From Candidatus Woesearchaeota archaeon (GTDB lineage: Archaea; Nanobdellota; Nanobdellia; Woesearchaeales; BM511), in the NCBI GenBank assembly GCA_018221175.1, contig JAAOYE010000033.1:1-11986 (forward strand): 11,986 nt of DNA, given 5' to 3'. A program made the position numbers and the translations under genes. Position 1 is the stretch's first letter. Every line of letters starts with the position of its first letter. Below are positions 6,046 through 11,402 of this stretch, in pieces. The notes below the pieces were generated by a model. It was not told the origin of the DNA. It did no database searches and saw nothing but the letters and a program-made list of their open reading frames with translations.

Positions 6046-7872
6046 CTAATAATTCAAACTAACTTCCACGTCTTTTCCAAAGATTTCCTTTAAATCATTG
6101 AATATGGGCTGTTTGATAAAGACTTTGGGAGGTATTGTGACTTTCACAATTGCTTTTTCAAACTCTTCTGGCGTTGCCTTTTTTATGTTCTTAAGACTGC
6201 CATCACCTGCAATTTCTGCTTTTGATATCTCCCTGTCAGGGTTGTCAACGTCGTGGATTATGAACGCTTCTTTTCCAAGAAGTATTACTTCTCCAAACTT
6301 TTTGCCGTGCTTTACCCTAATCTTTGTCTTTTCAAGCTCTTTTCCGCGCTTTCTTTGGATGTACTCTATCATTGTCTTCATAAAGGCCCGGCTTTCTTTT
6401 TTTACCTGGTTTACCTCTGTCTTTGTCAGCTTGCCCTCGTCATAATCCTTTTTTGCTTTAGAGATTACTTTTAGGACTCTGTGATACTTTTGGGGGAGGT
6501 ATCCTTTTGCAACAATGTTTTTTTCAAACAAAGGTATTACCTGGTCTTCTGGCACATGGTCTGTGCCTTCAAGGTTAAGTATGTCTCTTATCACAGTAAC
6601 TGCTGACTCGTATGTGTGCAGGACTGATTCTTCTTCTTTTATCTTGTCGATTTCAGAGAAAAGCTTGTTTATTCTTTTTAGATAGTCGTTTGCGTCTTTT
6701 AACAGGTTGTCAAGCTCTGTCCCTGTAATGTTTTTTTTGCTTTGGCGCTCAAGTTCTTTTCGCACTTCAATTGTTTTTTCAAGTACTTTCACCCATTTGT
6801 CCTCAAGCATCTTTTCTTTTTTCACAAAGACTTCTCTTAGCATGTCTGGAGTCTCTTTTGGTGTTGGCGGCGGCACTCCATAAAGCATTAGCGCTGCCTG
6901 TGACGGTGTTAAAATAGCGTAGAATATGTCTTCCATGCCAATCTCGTTGATTCGAAACTGCACTCTTTTTAGCATTTGTTCGCCTGAGCTCATGAAGATG
7001 TCAATTGCTTCTGGGGACGGCTTTACTTTTCCCATTCGAAGCAGCTGCTTCCATGGCATGAATATTCCTCTGTCATAGAATGGTATTCCGTCTCTGAGGA
7101 AGGTGAAGATTATTGGGTTTGCTTCTTTTATGTTGTCCCAGAAGTCTGTTAGGATGTAGACTTGGATGTTGATTTTGTTTTTTATTCCTGTAATTTCTGC
7201 AGCTTCAAGCCCCATCCCTATAATTATTGCTCTTAATTTGTCTTTTAGCTCTGCCCTTGTCATCTTTTTGACGTCTGTGTCGTCAATGACAACGAAAACA
7301 TCGATGTCTGATTCAGGGGTTGCTTTTCCCTGGACAAGGCTGCCTGCAAGCACGTATGAGACTATGTATTTTTCAAACTTTTTTAGAACCATCTGTTTGT
7401 GGACTTCTGAAATCTTTACTGCTGCAAGCATTCCTTTGTCAAATACGATTGCGCTTTGCGCGATTGCCTCTAAAAGGTCGTATTTTGCATCATAGCAGTT
7501 TTGCCACAGCTCTGAGAGGATTATTGTTTGGGGCACGATGTTTTTGTCTATGTCTTTTGCTGTTTGTGCAATGATTGTGCCAAGCTTTTCTTTTAGCTCA
7601 TATTTTGGCATCTTCTTGCTGTCTGAGTCGTCAACTAGGATAAGCAAGTTTACTGCGTCTTTTGGCTTTTGCGGTTCTCCTTCTTTTGGCTTTTGCGGAG
7701 GGAGAAGCGTTATTCCCATTATGTATTTGTCGAATTTCTTGAGTATTTCTTTTTGGAATTTGTCAATTTTTGTTTTTAATTGCTTTAGTTTTTGCTCTGC
7801 TTCTTTTGGAATGCCTTGCGGCAGTTTAAAGTCAAGTTTTTCTTCTGGTTTCTTTTCTTGTTTTTTTGTCAT
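6046..7872 (-). CDS. NTase-HEPN type protein with duplicated domains
   Basis: The 608-residue protein has an internal duplication of a nucleotidyltransferase (pol-beta superfamily) domain. Copy 2 (about residues 164-275) carries the motif AGSLVQGKATPESDIDVFVV with G177-S178 and D189-x-D191. Copy 1 (about 45-150) aligns with it (DDSDSKKM against DDTDVKKM, ELWQN against DFWDN) but lacks GS, and A73 and N75 replace the two aspartates, so it looks inactive. The third acidic position in copy 2 is not evident (NIQVYIL). Two helical regions follow that resemble HEPN domains: about 285-410 (FYAILTPSQAALMLYG, then LREVFVKKEKML) and about 420-505 (YESAVTVIRDIL, then LFEKNIVAKGYL and KAKKDYDEGKL). The C-terminal 95 residues look beta-rich and are unassigned. 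NTase-HEPN combinations act as toxin-antitoxin pairs or RNA- or protein-modifying enzymes; the target here is unknown. SD GGTGAT lies five bases before the ATG. Confidence 0.8.
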   Translation of the reverse strand: MTKKQEKKPEEKLDFKLPQGIPKEAEQKLKQLKTKIDKFQKEILKKFDKYIMGITLLPPQKPKEGEPQKPKDAVNLLILVDDSDSKKMPKYELKEKLGTIIAQTAKDIDKNIVPQTIILSELWQNCYDAKYDLLEAIAQSAIVFDKGMLAAVKISEVHKQMVLKKFEKYIVSYVLAGSLVQGKATPESDIDVFVVIDDTDVKKMTRAELKDKLRAIIIGMGLEAAEITGIKNKINIQVYILTDFWDNIKEANPIIFTFLRDGIPFYDRGIFMPWKQLLRMGKVKPSPEAIDIFMSSGEQMLKRVQFRINEIGMEDIFYAILTPSQAALMLYGVPPPTPKETPDMLREVFVKKEKMLEDKWVKVLEKTIEVRKELERQSKKNITGTELDNLLKDANDYLKRINKLFSEIDKIKEEESVLHTYESAVTVIRDILNLEGTDHVPEDQVIPLFEKNIVAKGYLPQKYHRVLKVISKAKKDYDEGKLTKTEVNQVKKESRAFMKTMIEYIQRKRGKELEKTKIRVKHGKKFGEVILLGKEAFIIHDVDNPDREISKAEIAGDGSLKNIKKATPEEFEKAIVKVTIPPKVFIKQPIFNDLKEIFGKDVEVSLNY

Positions 7873-7877
7873 TTAGT

Positions 7878-7884
7878 ATCACCT
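7878..7884 (-). promoter_or_regulatory. Shine-Dalgarno site of the NTase-HEPN gene
   Basis: Minus-strand AGGTGAT lies five bases before the ATG at 7872 and fixes the start, so this gene has a leader, unlike its neighbours. Confidence 0.7.
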
Positions 7885-7914
7885 GTAAACAGCATTTACA
7901 TACACAAGAACAAT

Positions 7915-7934
7915 GTTTTATTTTTAAATAAAAC
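7915..7934. promoter_or_regulatory. perfect 20-bp palindrome, probable promoter of the NTase-HEPN gene
   Basis: GTTTTATTT and its exact reverse complement AAATAAAAC flank a TT centre. It lies 43-62 bases upstream of the ATG at 7872, where a TATA element for an SD-led transcript would be expected. It could also be an operator for a dimeric regulator (inference); AT-rich palindromes also arise by chance. Confidence 0.4.
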
Positions 7935-8011
7935 TGTGATTTAAAGAATAAGAGTGGGACAATTTTGTCATTTCAAGAATTAGTTTTTGAAGTTCAAGAT
8001 TTCTAATTTTG

Positions 8012-8614
8012 TCATGCTAATGCTTTTAGCTTTCTTTGAGCTGATCTTGGAGAGATTCCTGCGATTTGTGCTGCTCGTTCAATATTGTTTTCTGTTTCTT
8101 TAAAGATTGCTTCAAAGTATTCTTTTTCAAAAGATTCTATGACCTCTTCATATGTTGGTATTTCTGTGTCTATGCTTTGCGCTACTGCCTTTGAGATTTC
8201 GCCCAGGTTTGTGTAGATTTCCACAAGCTTGTTTGGCTTTATCTCTTCTTTGAAGTTGTCCACGTTTTCTTCTATGATTTCCTGGACTGATTCTGTCATG
8301 TAGTATGACGGCTTTATCATTGTGTCTCTGATTTTGTCCACGTCAATTTCAAGTTCTGTGCATATTCTGTGGATGTGGCGCCTGTTTAGATTGGCTTGCT
8401 GTGCTGCTTTTGATATGTTTCCAAGGTTTAAAGTTAAAAGCTCAGAGAAATATGCTCTTTGAAGCGCTTTTTTTGCGTCTTTAAATTTCATCAATGGCAA
8501 AACAGGGTTTGTCAGGCGGTTTTCCAGGCTTTGCACCAGTGTCTTGTTAAGTTCACTTATAGTTATGCCGTGGCGCTTAAGCGCTTTTTTTACAATACCG
8601 ATTAGTTGTGCCAT
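8012..8614 (-). CDS. DNA-binding protein with two Fis-type HTH segments
   Basis: The 200-residue protein contains two copies of the helix-turn-helix found at the C-terminus of bacterial Fis and NtrC-type regulators. Copy 2 (about residues 161-199) reads FEKEYFEAIFKETENNIERA followed by AQIAGISPRSAQRKLKALA, close to the family pattern E-x-x-Y-(I/L)-x-x-x-L-x-x-x-x-x-N-(I/V)-x-x-A-A-x-x-(A/L)-G-I-x-R-x-x-x-x-R-K-(L)-K. Copy 1 (about 47-90) reads LQRAYFSELLTLNLGNISKA followed by AQQANLNRRHIHRICTELEI. A helical linker lies between. No AAA+ or receiver domain is present, so it is not a sigma-54 activator; a role as regulator or nucleoid protein is inferred. TATA box TTTATAAA (8637-8644) starts 30 bases before the ATG, indicating a leaderless mRNA. 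It is divergent from the gene at 8700. Confidence 0.8.
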   Translation of the reverse strand: MAQLIGIVKKALKRHGITISELNKTLVQSLENRLTNPVLPLMKFKDAKKALQRAYFSELLTLNLGNISKAAQQANLNRRHIHRICTELEIDVDKIRDTMIKPSYYMTESVQEIIEENVDNFKEEIKPNKLVEIYTNLGEISKAVAQSIDTEIPTYEEVIESFEKEYFEAIFKETENNIERAAQIAGISPRSAQRKLKALA

Positions 8615-8636
8615 TTTATATTGGATTGGTTTTTCA

Positions 8637-8644
8637 TTTATAAA
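8637..8644 (-). promoter_or_regulatory. TATA box of the Fis-like gene
   Basis: TTTATAAA, 30 bases before the ATG at 8614. The same octamer occurs for the divergent gene at 8667-8674, so both promoters share an 85-bp intergenic region next to a DNA-binding protein gene. Confidence 0.6.
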
Positions 8645-8666
8645 CTTTATCTGGAAAACAGTAATA

Positions 8667-8674
8667 TTTATAAA
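8667..8674 (+). promoter_or_regulatory. TATA box of the divergent 242-residue gene
   Basis: TTTATAAA starts 33 bases before the ATG at 8700. No SD precedes that ATG, so a leaderless transcript is likely. Confidence 0.6.
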
Positions 8675-8699
8675 GAATTAATCACAGACGAATGGTAAT

Positions 8700-9428
8700 A
8701 TGGCAGACAAGAAAAAGAAACCTCATTTTTCTGAACATATACCAAAAGAAGGTCTGTATTCAGCAGATACAAAAGACATTTTAAAATACCTTCAAGAGTA
8801 TCATGCTAATACTGAAGAAGCTACTGATAAAAGAGAAGCTATAGAAGTTAAAAAACACAATACCATGCAGGCTTTAGACAACATTCTTCAAAACTATTTA
8901 ATAGAAAAAAGAGGGGAGCATGAAACTATAAAAGGAACTCCTAAAGAGCATTTTGTTAAGTCTCATGAAGAGGCTGAAGAACTTCTCTCTAAGATGGCTG
9001 ACGAAGCATTCAGGCAAAGATATGGTGATGAAGCACTAGAAAATGCCGACAAAGATCATATCATAGATTATTTTGATAAAAGAACTCAAGATCTTGGTGG
9101 ATATATAGGTATTAAAAAGCAGATGATTGGTAATAAAAAATTCTTAAGTGCGGTAAAAAGCGAATTATTTGAAAGAATTAAATATGTTGATGAAATTGAA
9201 ACTAACTCTTTAGCGAAAAAAGTGTTAACAATTGATGAAAAACACCATGATGCAGTTAAATCCCATGCTAATGAACATTTAAGCAAGCATGGCAGAGAAG
9301 TAAAACACGATGCAGATATCGGCACAGTTGTTAGAGATATTCTTCCAGATATTTATGAAACTGGTGGAAGATTACAAAACATAAAAAATTATGATTCCCA
9401 TTTTAAGAAGCATAAAAAAGCAGCTTAA
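8700..9428 (+). CDS. hypothetical charged helical protein
   Basis: The 242-residue protein was not recognised. It is strongly hydrophilic and predicted helical, with lysine-rich ends (MADKKKKPHFSE; HFKKHKKAA), no signal peptide and no membrane segment. The C-terminal third is rich in histidine (KHHDAVKSHANEHLSKHGRE, then VKHDADIG), which could bind metal, although no classical motif is clear. It is divergent from the Fis-like gene across 85 bp and may be regulated by it (inference). Its TAA interlocks with the stop of the convergent gene through a shared TTAA. Codon use is more AT-rich than in the ATP synthase genes. The ATG at 8700 fits the upstream TATA box. Confidence 0.75.
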   Translation: MADKKKKPHFSEHIPKEGLYSADTKDILKYLQEYHANTEEATDKREAIEVKKHNTMQALDNILQNYLIEKRGEHETIKGTPKEHFVKSHEEAEELLSKMADEAFRQRYGDEALENADKDHIIDYFDKRTQDLGGYIGIKKQMIGNKKFLSAVKSELFERIKYVDEIETNSLAKKVLTIDEKHHDAVKSHANEHLSKHGREVKHDADIGTVVRDILPDIYETGGRLQNIKNYDSHFKKHKKAA

Positions 9429-9643
9429 TCTTCTTCTTCGTCTTCTGAACTTGATATGTATGGTGGAGAATAATTTGCAGAGCCAGCAACAGCTTGATAA
9501 AGCTCTTCCTCTTGTCTTGTCCTATCCTCCTCTTCCATGCGGCGGGCAGCTGCGATTTCAGCTTCTGCCTCTGATTTTTCCGACTCAATCAAGTTGTCCA
9601 AGGTAGGCTGGCTTGACAGATATTCTTCTTCGTCGGTTGCCAT
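9425..9643 (-). CDS. small acidic hypothetical protein
   Basis: The 72-residue protein is very acidic: MATDEEEYLSSQ at the start, a central charged helix (SEKSEAEAEIAAARRMEEED), and a disordered-looking end (SSSEDEEED). It was not recognised; its composition suggests a coiled-coil or a disordered, nucleic-acid-mimic-like or chaperone-like role, none of which can be shown. A TATA-like box (9666-9675) starts 32 bases before the ATG. The opposite strand has no better candidate. Its stop shares TTAA with the convergent gene. Confidence 0.65.
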   Translation of the reverse strand: MATDEEEYLSSQPTLDNLIESEKSEAEAEIAAARRMEEEDRTRQEEELYQAVAGSANYSPPYISSSEDEEED

Positions 9644-9665
9644 GCAACATATATAATGTAGAATA

Positions 9666-9675
9666 CATATTTAAA
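9666..9675 (-). promoter_or_regulatory. TATA box of the small acidic gene
   Basis: Minus-strand TTTAAATATG lies 32 to 23 bases before the ATG at 9643, in the 40-bp gap to the upstream membrane-protein gene. Confidence 0.5.
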
Positions 9676-9683
9676 CTTTGGCC

Positions 9684-10469
9684 TTAATCAAAAGATACAG
9701 CAAACAACACTTTAGAAAATGAAAGCGTGGTTAATTGCAAAAAGATTAACATTAAGAGCAGGATGAAGTTGCCTTCTGCAAATAAAAATATTGAGTATGA
9801 GAAAAGCGATACTAAGAAAATTGTGGACAAAAACACTGGCGCTGTGATTTTGAAGTTTAAAGCGTTTTTTAGCGTCTTTTTTGGAATGTCAGACAGCTTG
9901 GTGTTTGTTGTTAGTGCTAGTGATATGTAAAAAAAGTATAGGATTATGAGTAGAAATATCCACGACAACGCGTTTATTCCTGGAATGCTTATTTCTCCTG
10001 CAGCTGTTCTAAATGCTAATTTGAATGTTAAGTAGAAAAATATTGAGAAAGGAACTGCGTATGCTATAAACGTAGCAGAGAATGCTTTTAGATATTCTTT
10101 GAAATCTTTTTTCTTTGTCATTAGCTTTGTTATCCCCCAGTTTATCCCCGAAAATATGAAAAATGCTATGCCAAGCAGTATGGACATTGTGATTAGTGCT
10201 GTTTTTACTCCCTGGATATGCCTGTAGATTTCTAAAGGGTCCTCTCCCAGGCTTTGTGTTGGGTTTGTTGTGTTTATGCTGTTAATGTAATCAAACACTT
10301 CCTGCTGGTGCGTTATTGCACTAAGCGAGTATTTGTATGTTATTAGAGTTGTTAATAAAACCATGATAATTGTTGAAACAATTAGAATTATGAATAAACG
10401 CTTGTTTTTGTTGATTATATGTAGAGATCTTTTTAGTTTGTCCAGGAAATTCTCATCTTTTTTTGCCAT
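9684..10469 (-). CDS. six-helix integral membrane protein, unknown function
   Basis: The 261-residue protein has about six membrane segments: residues 25-45, 88-108, 128-148, 166-187, 209-231 and 234-256. A cytosolic lysine-rich N-terminus (MAKKDENFLDKLKRSL) precedes the first, and a 40-residue loop between segments 1 and 2 (with NTT and NPT) is probably outside by the positive-inside rule. Charged loops (KLMTKKKDFKEYLK; KLSDIPKKTLKNALNFK) alternate on the inner side. No transport or catalytic motif is visible and I do not recognise the family. The start ATG 10469 is supported by a TATA box at 10491-10498 at leaderless spacing. Confidence 0.78.
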   Translation of the reverse strand: MAKKDENFLDKLKRSLHIINKNKRLFIILIVSTIIMVLLTTLITYKYSLSAITHQQEVFDYINSINTTNPTQSLGEDPLEIYRHIQGVKTALITMSILLGIAFFIFSGINWGITKLMTKKKDFKEYLKAFSATFIAYAVPFSIFFYLTFKLAFRTAAGEISIPGINALSWIFLLIILYFFYISLALTTNTKLSDIPKKTLKNALNFKITAPVFLSTIFLVSLFSYSIFLFAEGNFILLLMLIFLQLTTLSFSKVLFAVSFD

Positions 10470-10490
10470 GAAGTGAATGTTTTCATTTTA

Positions 10491-10498
10491 TATATAAA
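10491..10498 (-). promoter_or_regulatory. TATA box of the membrane-protein gene
   Basis: Minus-strand TTTATATA begins 29 bases before the ATG at 10469. It directly abuts the first copy of the long direct repeat. Confidence 0.6.
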
Positions 10499-10500
10499 CC

Positions 10501-10550
10501 TTTTTATACAATAAAAACAATAACTTTTATAATCGATAAACGTCAAAGAA
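10501..10550 (+). repeat. direct repeat copy 1 (37 bp exact, about 50 bp imperfect)
   Basis: Bases 10514-10550 are identical to 11360-11396 (starts AAAACAATAAC, ends CGTCAAAGAA). The match continues upstream as TTTTTATA (10501-10508) at the same distance, separated by five mostly different bases. It contains two TATA-like stretches on the plus strand. Unlike copy 2, no clear plus-strand gene starts after it; it overlaps the stop of a possible minus-strand 51-codon gene. Confidence 0.9.
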
Positions 10551-10698
10551 CAGATTGATTTCCTTGAACACCAGTTGGGTTTTTCCTCTGAATGCTAAAC
10601 GGCATCCTAAACACTCCGCCGCTTTGCTCGCCAATCGGCTTCATCTGAGTACAAGCACCATTATCATCAGGAAGACCAGCTTCAACAACAAGAGTCAT
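10543..10698 (-). CDS. possible 51-residue protein or gene fragment
   Basis: On the minus strand ATG 10698 opens a 51-codon frame. It begins MTLVVEAGLPDDNGACTQMK, continues PIGEQSGGVFRMPFSIQRKN, and ends PTGVQGNQSVL. The residue mix looks like real protein, and the segment is clearly richer in GC than its flanks. The stop lies inside direct repeat copy 1. The same frame stays open upstream of the ATG to at least 10770, so this could be the 3' end of a decayed larger gene. No strong SD is seen (AAGG touches the ATG). A structured RNA is an alternative reading of the GC-richer segment. I do not recognise the peptide. Confidence 0.35.
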   Translation of the reverse strand: MTLVVEAGLPDDNGACTQMKPIGEQSGGVFRMPFSIQRKNPTGVQGNQSVL

Positions 10699-10731
10699 CC
10701 TTGCTTTATTGGTATTAAAAAAACCAAAAGA

Positions 10732-10739
10732 TTTAAATA
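10732..10739 (+). promoter_or_regulatory. BRE/TATA promoter of the wHTH-NTase gene
   Basis: TTTAAATA starts 31 bases before ATG 10763 and is preceded by CCAAAAG, a good BRE-like purine stretch. This fits a leaderless transcript and decides the start at 10763 over in-frame TTG codons upstream. Confidence 0.6.
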
Positions 10740-10762
10740 CTGATGTAACAATATTATTACAT

Positions 10763-11296
10763 ATGTCACAAATTTATTACAATATCTTGCATGAATTATT
10801 AAAAAAAGACAACCATATTAGAGGGCTTGCTAAAGACCTGTTTACTAACCAGACCACGATTGCGAGAAAAATAAAAGAAATGGAAGAAATAAACATTGTT
10901 GATTTTAGAGTTGAAGGGAAAAACAAAGTTTATTTTATAAAGAGTTCTATAGAAGCAGATAAACACATAAAAATTCTTGAACATTTAAAACTAACAGAAC
11001 TAATACAGATACAACCAAAGATTAGAAAGATTGTTGATGCTATAAATAATGAAAAAGAAGTAAAACTTGCATTAATATTTGGATCATATGCCAAAAAAAC
11101 AAACACAAAAGAAAGCGATATAGATTTATATATAGAAACTTTAAATAGAAAATTAAAAGATAGATTATCAAAGTTAGATTCAAAGCTGAATATAAAAATA
11201 GGTTTGTTTGAAAAAGAAAATCTGTTAATAAAAGAGATAATGAAAAACCATGTAATAATAAAAGGAGTTGATAGATACTATGAACTCATTCATTAA
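10763..11296 (+). CDS. winged-helix protein fused to a nucleotidyltransferase domain
   Basis: The 177-residue protein has an N-terminal winged-helix-like HTH (about residues 5-60: HIRGLAKDLFTNQTTIARKI, then KEMEEINIVDFRVEGKNKVY). A C-terminal minimal nucleotidyltransferase domain follows (about 98-165) with LALIFGSYAKKTNTKESDID carrying G107-S108 and D119-x-D121. The third acidic residue is not obvious (LNIKIGLFE). The wHTH-NTase arrangement is known in archaea, probably as a DNA-binding autoregulatory or toxin-antitoxin-related protein; no HEPN partner gene is adjacent. Codon use is markedly AT-rich compared with the ATP synthase genes. It lies between the two copies of the long direct repeat. 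Start chosen from the TATA box 31 bases upstream. Confidence 0.82.
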   Translation: MSQIYYNILHELLKKDNHIRGLAKDLFTNQTTIARKIKEMEEINIVDFRVEGKNKVYFIKSSIEADKHIKILEHLKLTELIQIQPKIRKIVDAINNEKEVKLALIFGSYAKKTNTKESDIDLYIETLNRKLKDRLSKLDSKLNIKIGLFEKENLLIKEIMKNHVIIKGVDRYYELIH

Positions 11297-11346
11297 AAAA
11301 CTAACAAATTTAATTTAACAACTCATTAGTGACAAATACCGAAAGG

Positions 11347-11396
11347 TTTTTATATCTTTAAAACAATAACTTTTATAATCGATAAACGTCAAAGAA
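11347..11396 (+). repeat. direct repeat copy 2, in promoter position of the last gene
   Basis: The exact 37-bp match is 11360-11396; the imperfect extension starts at TTTTTATA 11347-11354. TTTTATAA (11371-11378) lies 32 bases before the ATG at 11403, so this copy probably holds the promoter of the following gene. About 46 of 50 positions agree with copy 1. Confidence 0.9.
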
Positions 11397-11402
11397 TAGT
11401 TT

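Noticed and set aside
7538..7876. Plus-strand open frames of 84-115 codons opposite the NTase-HEPN gene
   Set aside because: Phenylalanine/serine-rich shadows of lysine-rich minus-strand coding sequence; no start signals.
10555..10743. Plus-strand open frame from TTG, 62 codons
   Set aside because: It starts at a rare codon without SD, and its residue mix looks like a shadow of the minus-strand frame at 10543-10698.
10514..11396. CRISPR or insertion-sequence ends
   Set aside because: Only two copies 846 bp apart, in direct orientation, with no spacers and no transposase or terminal inverted repeats between them.
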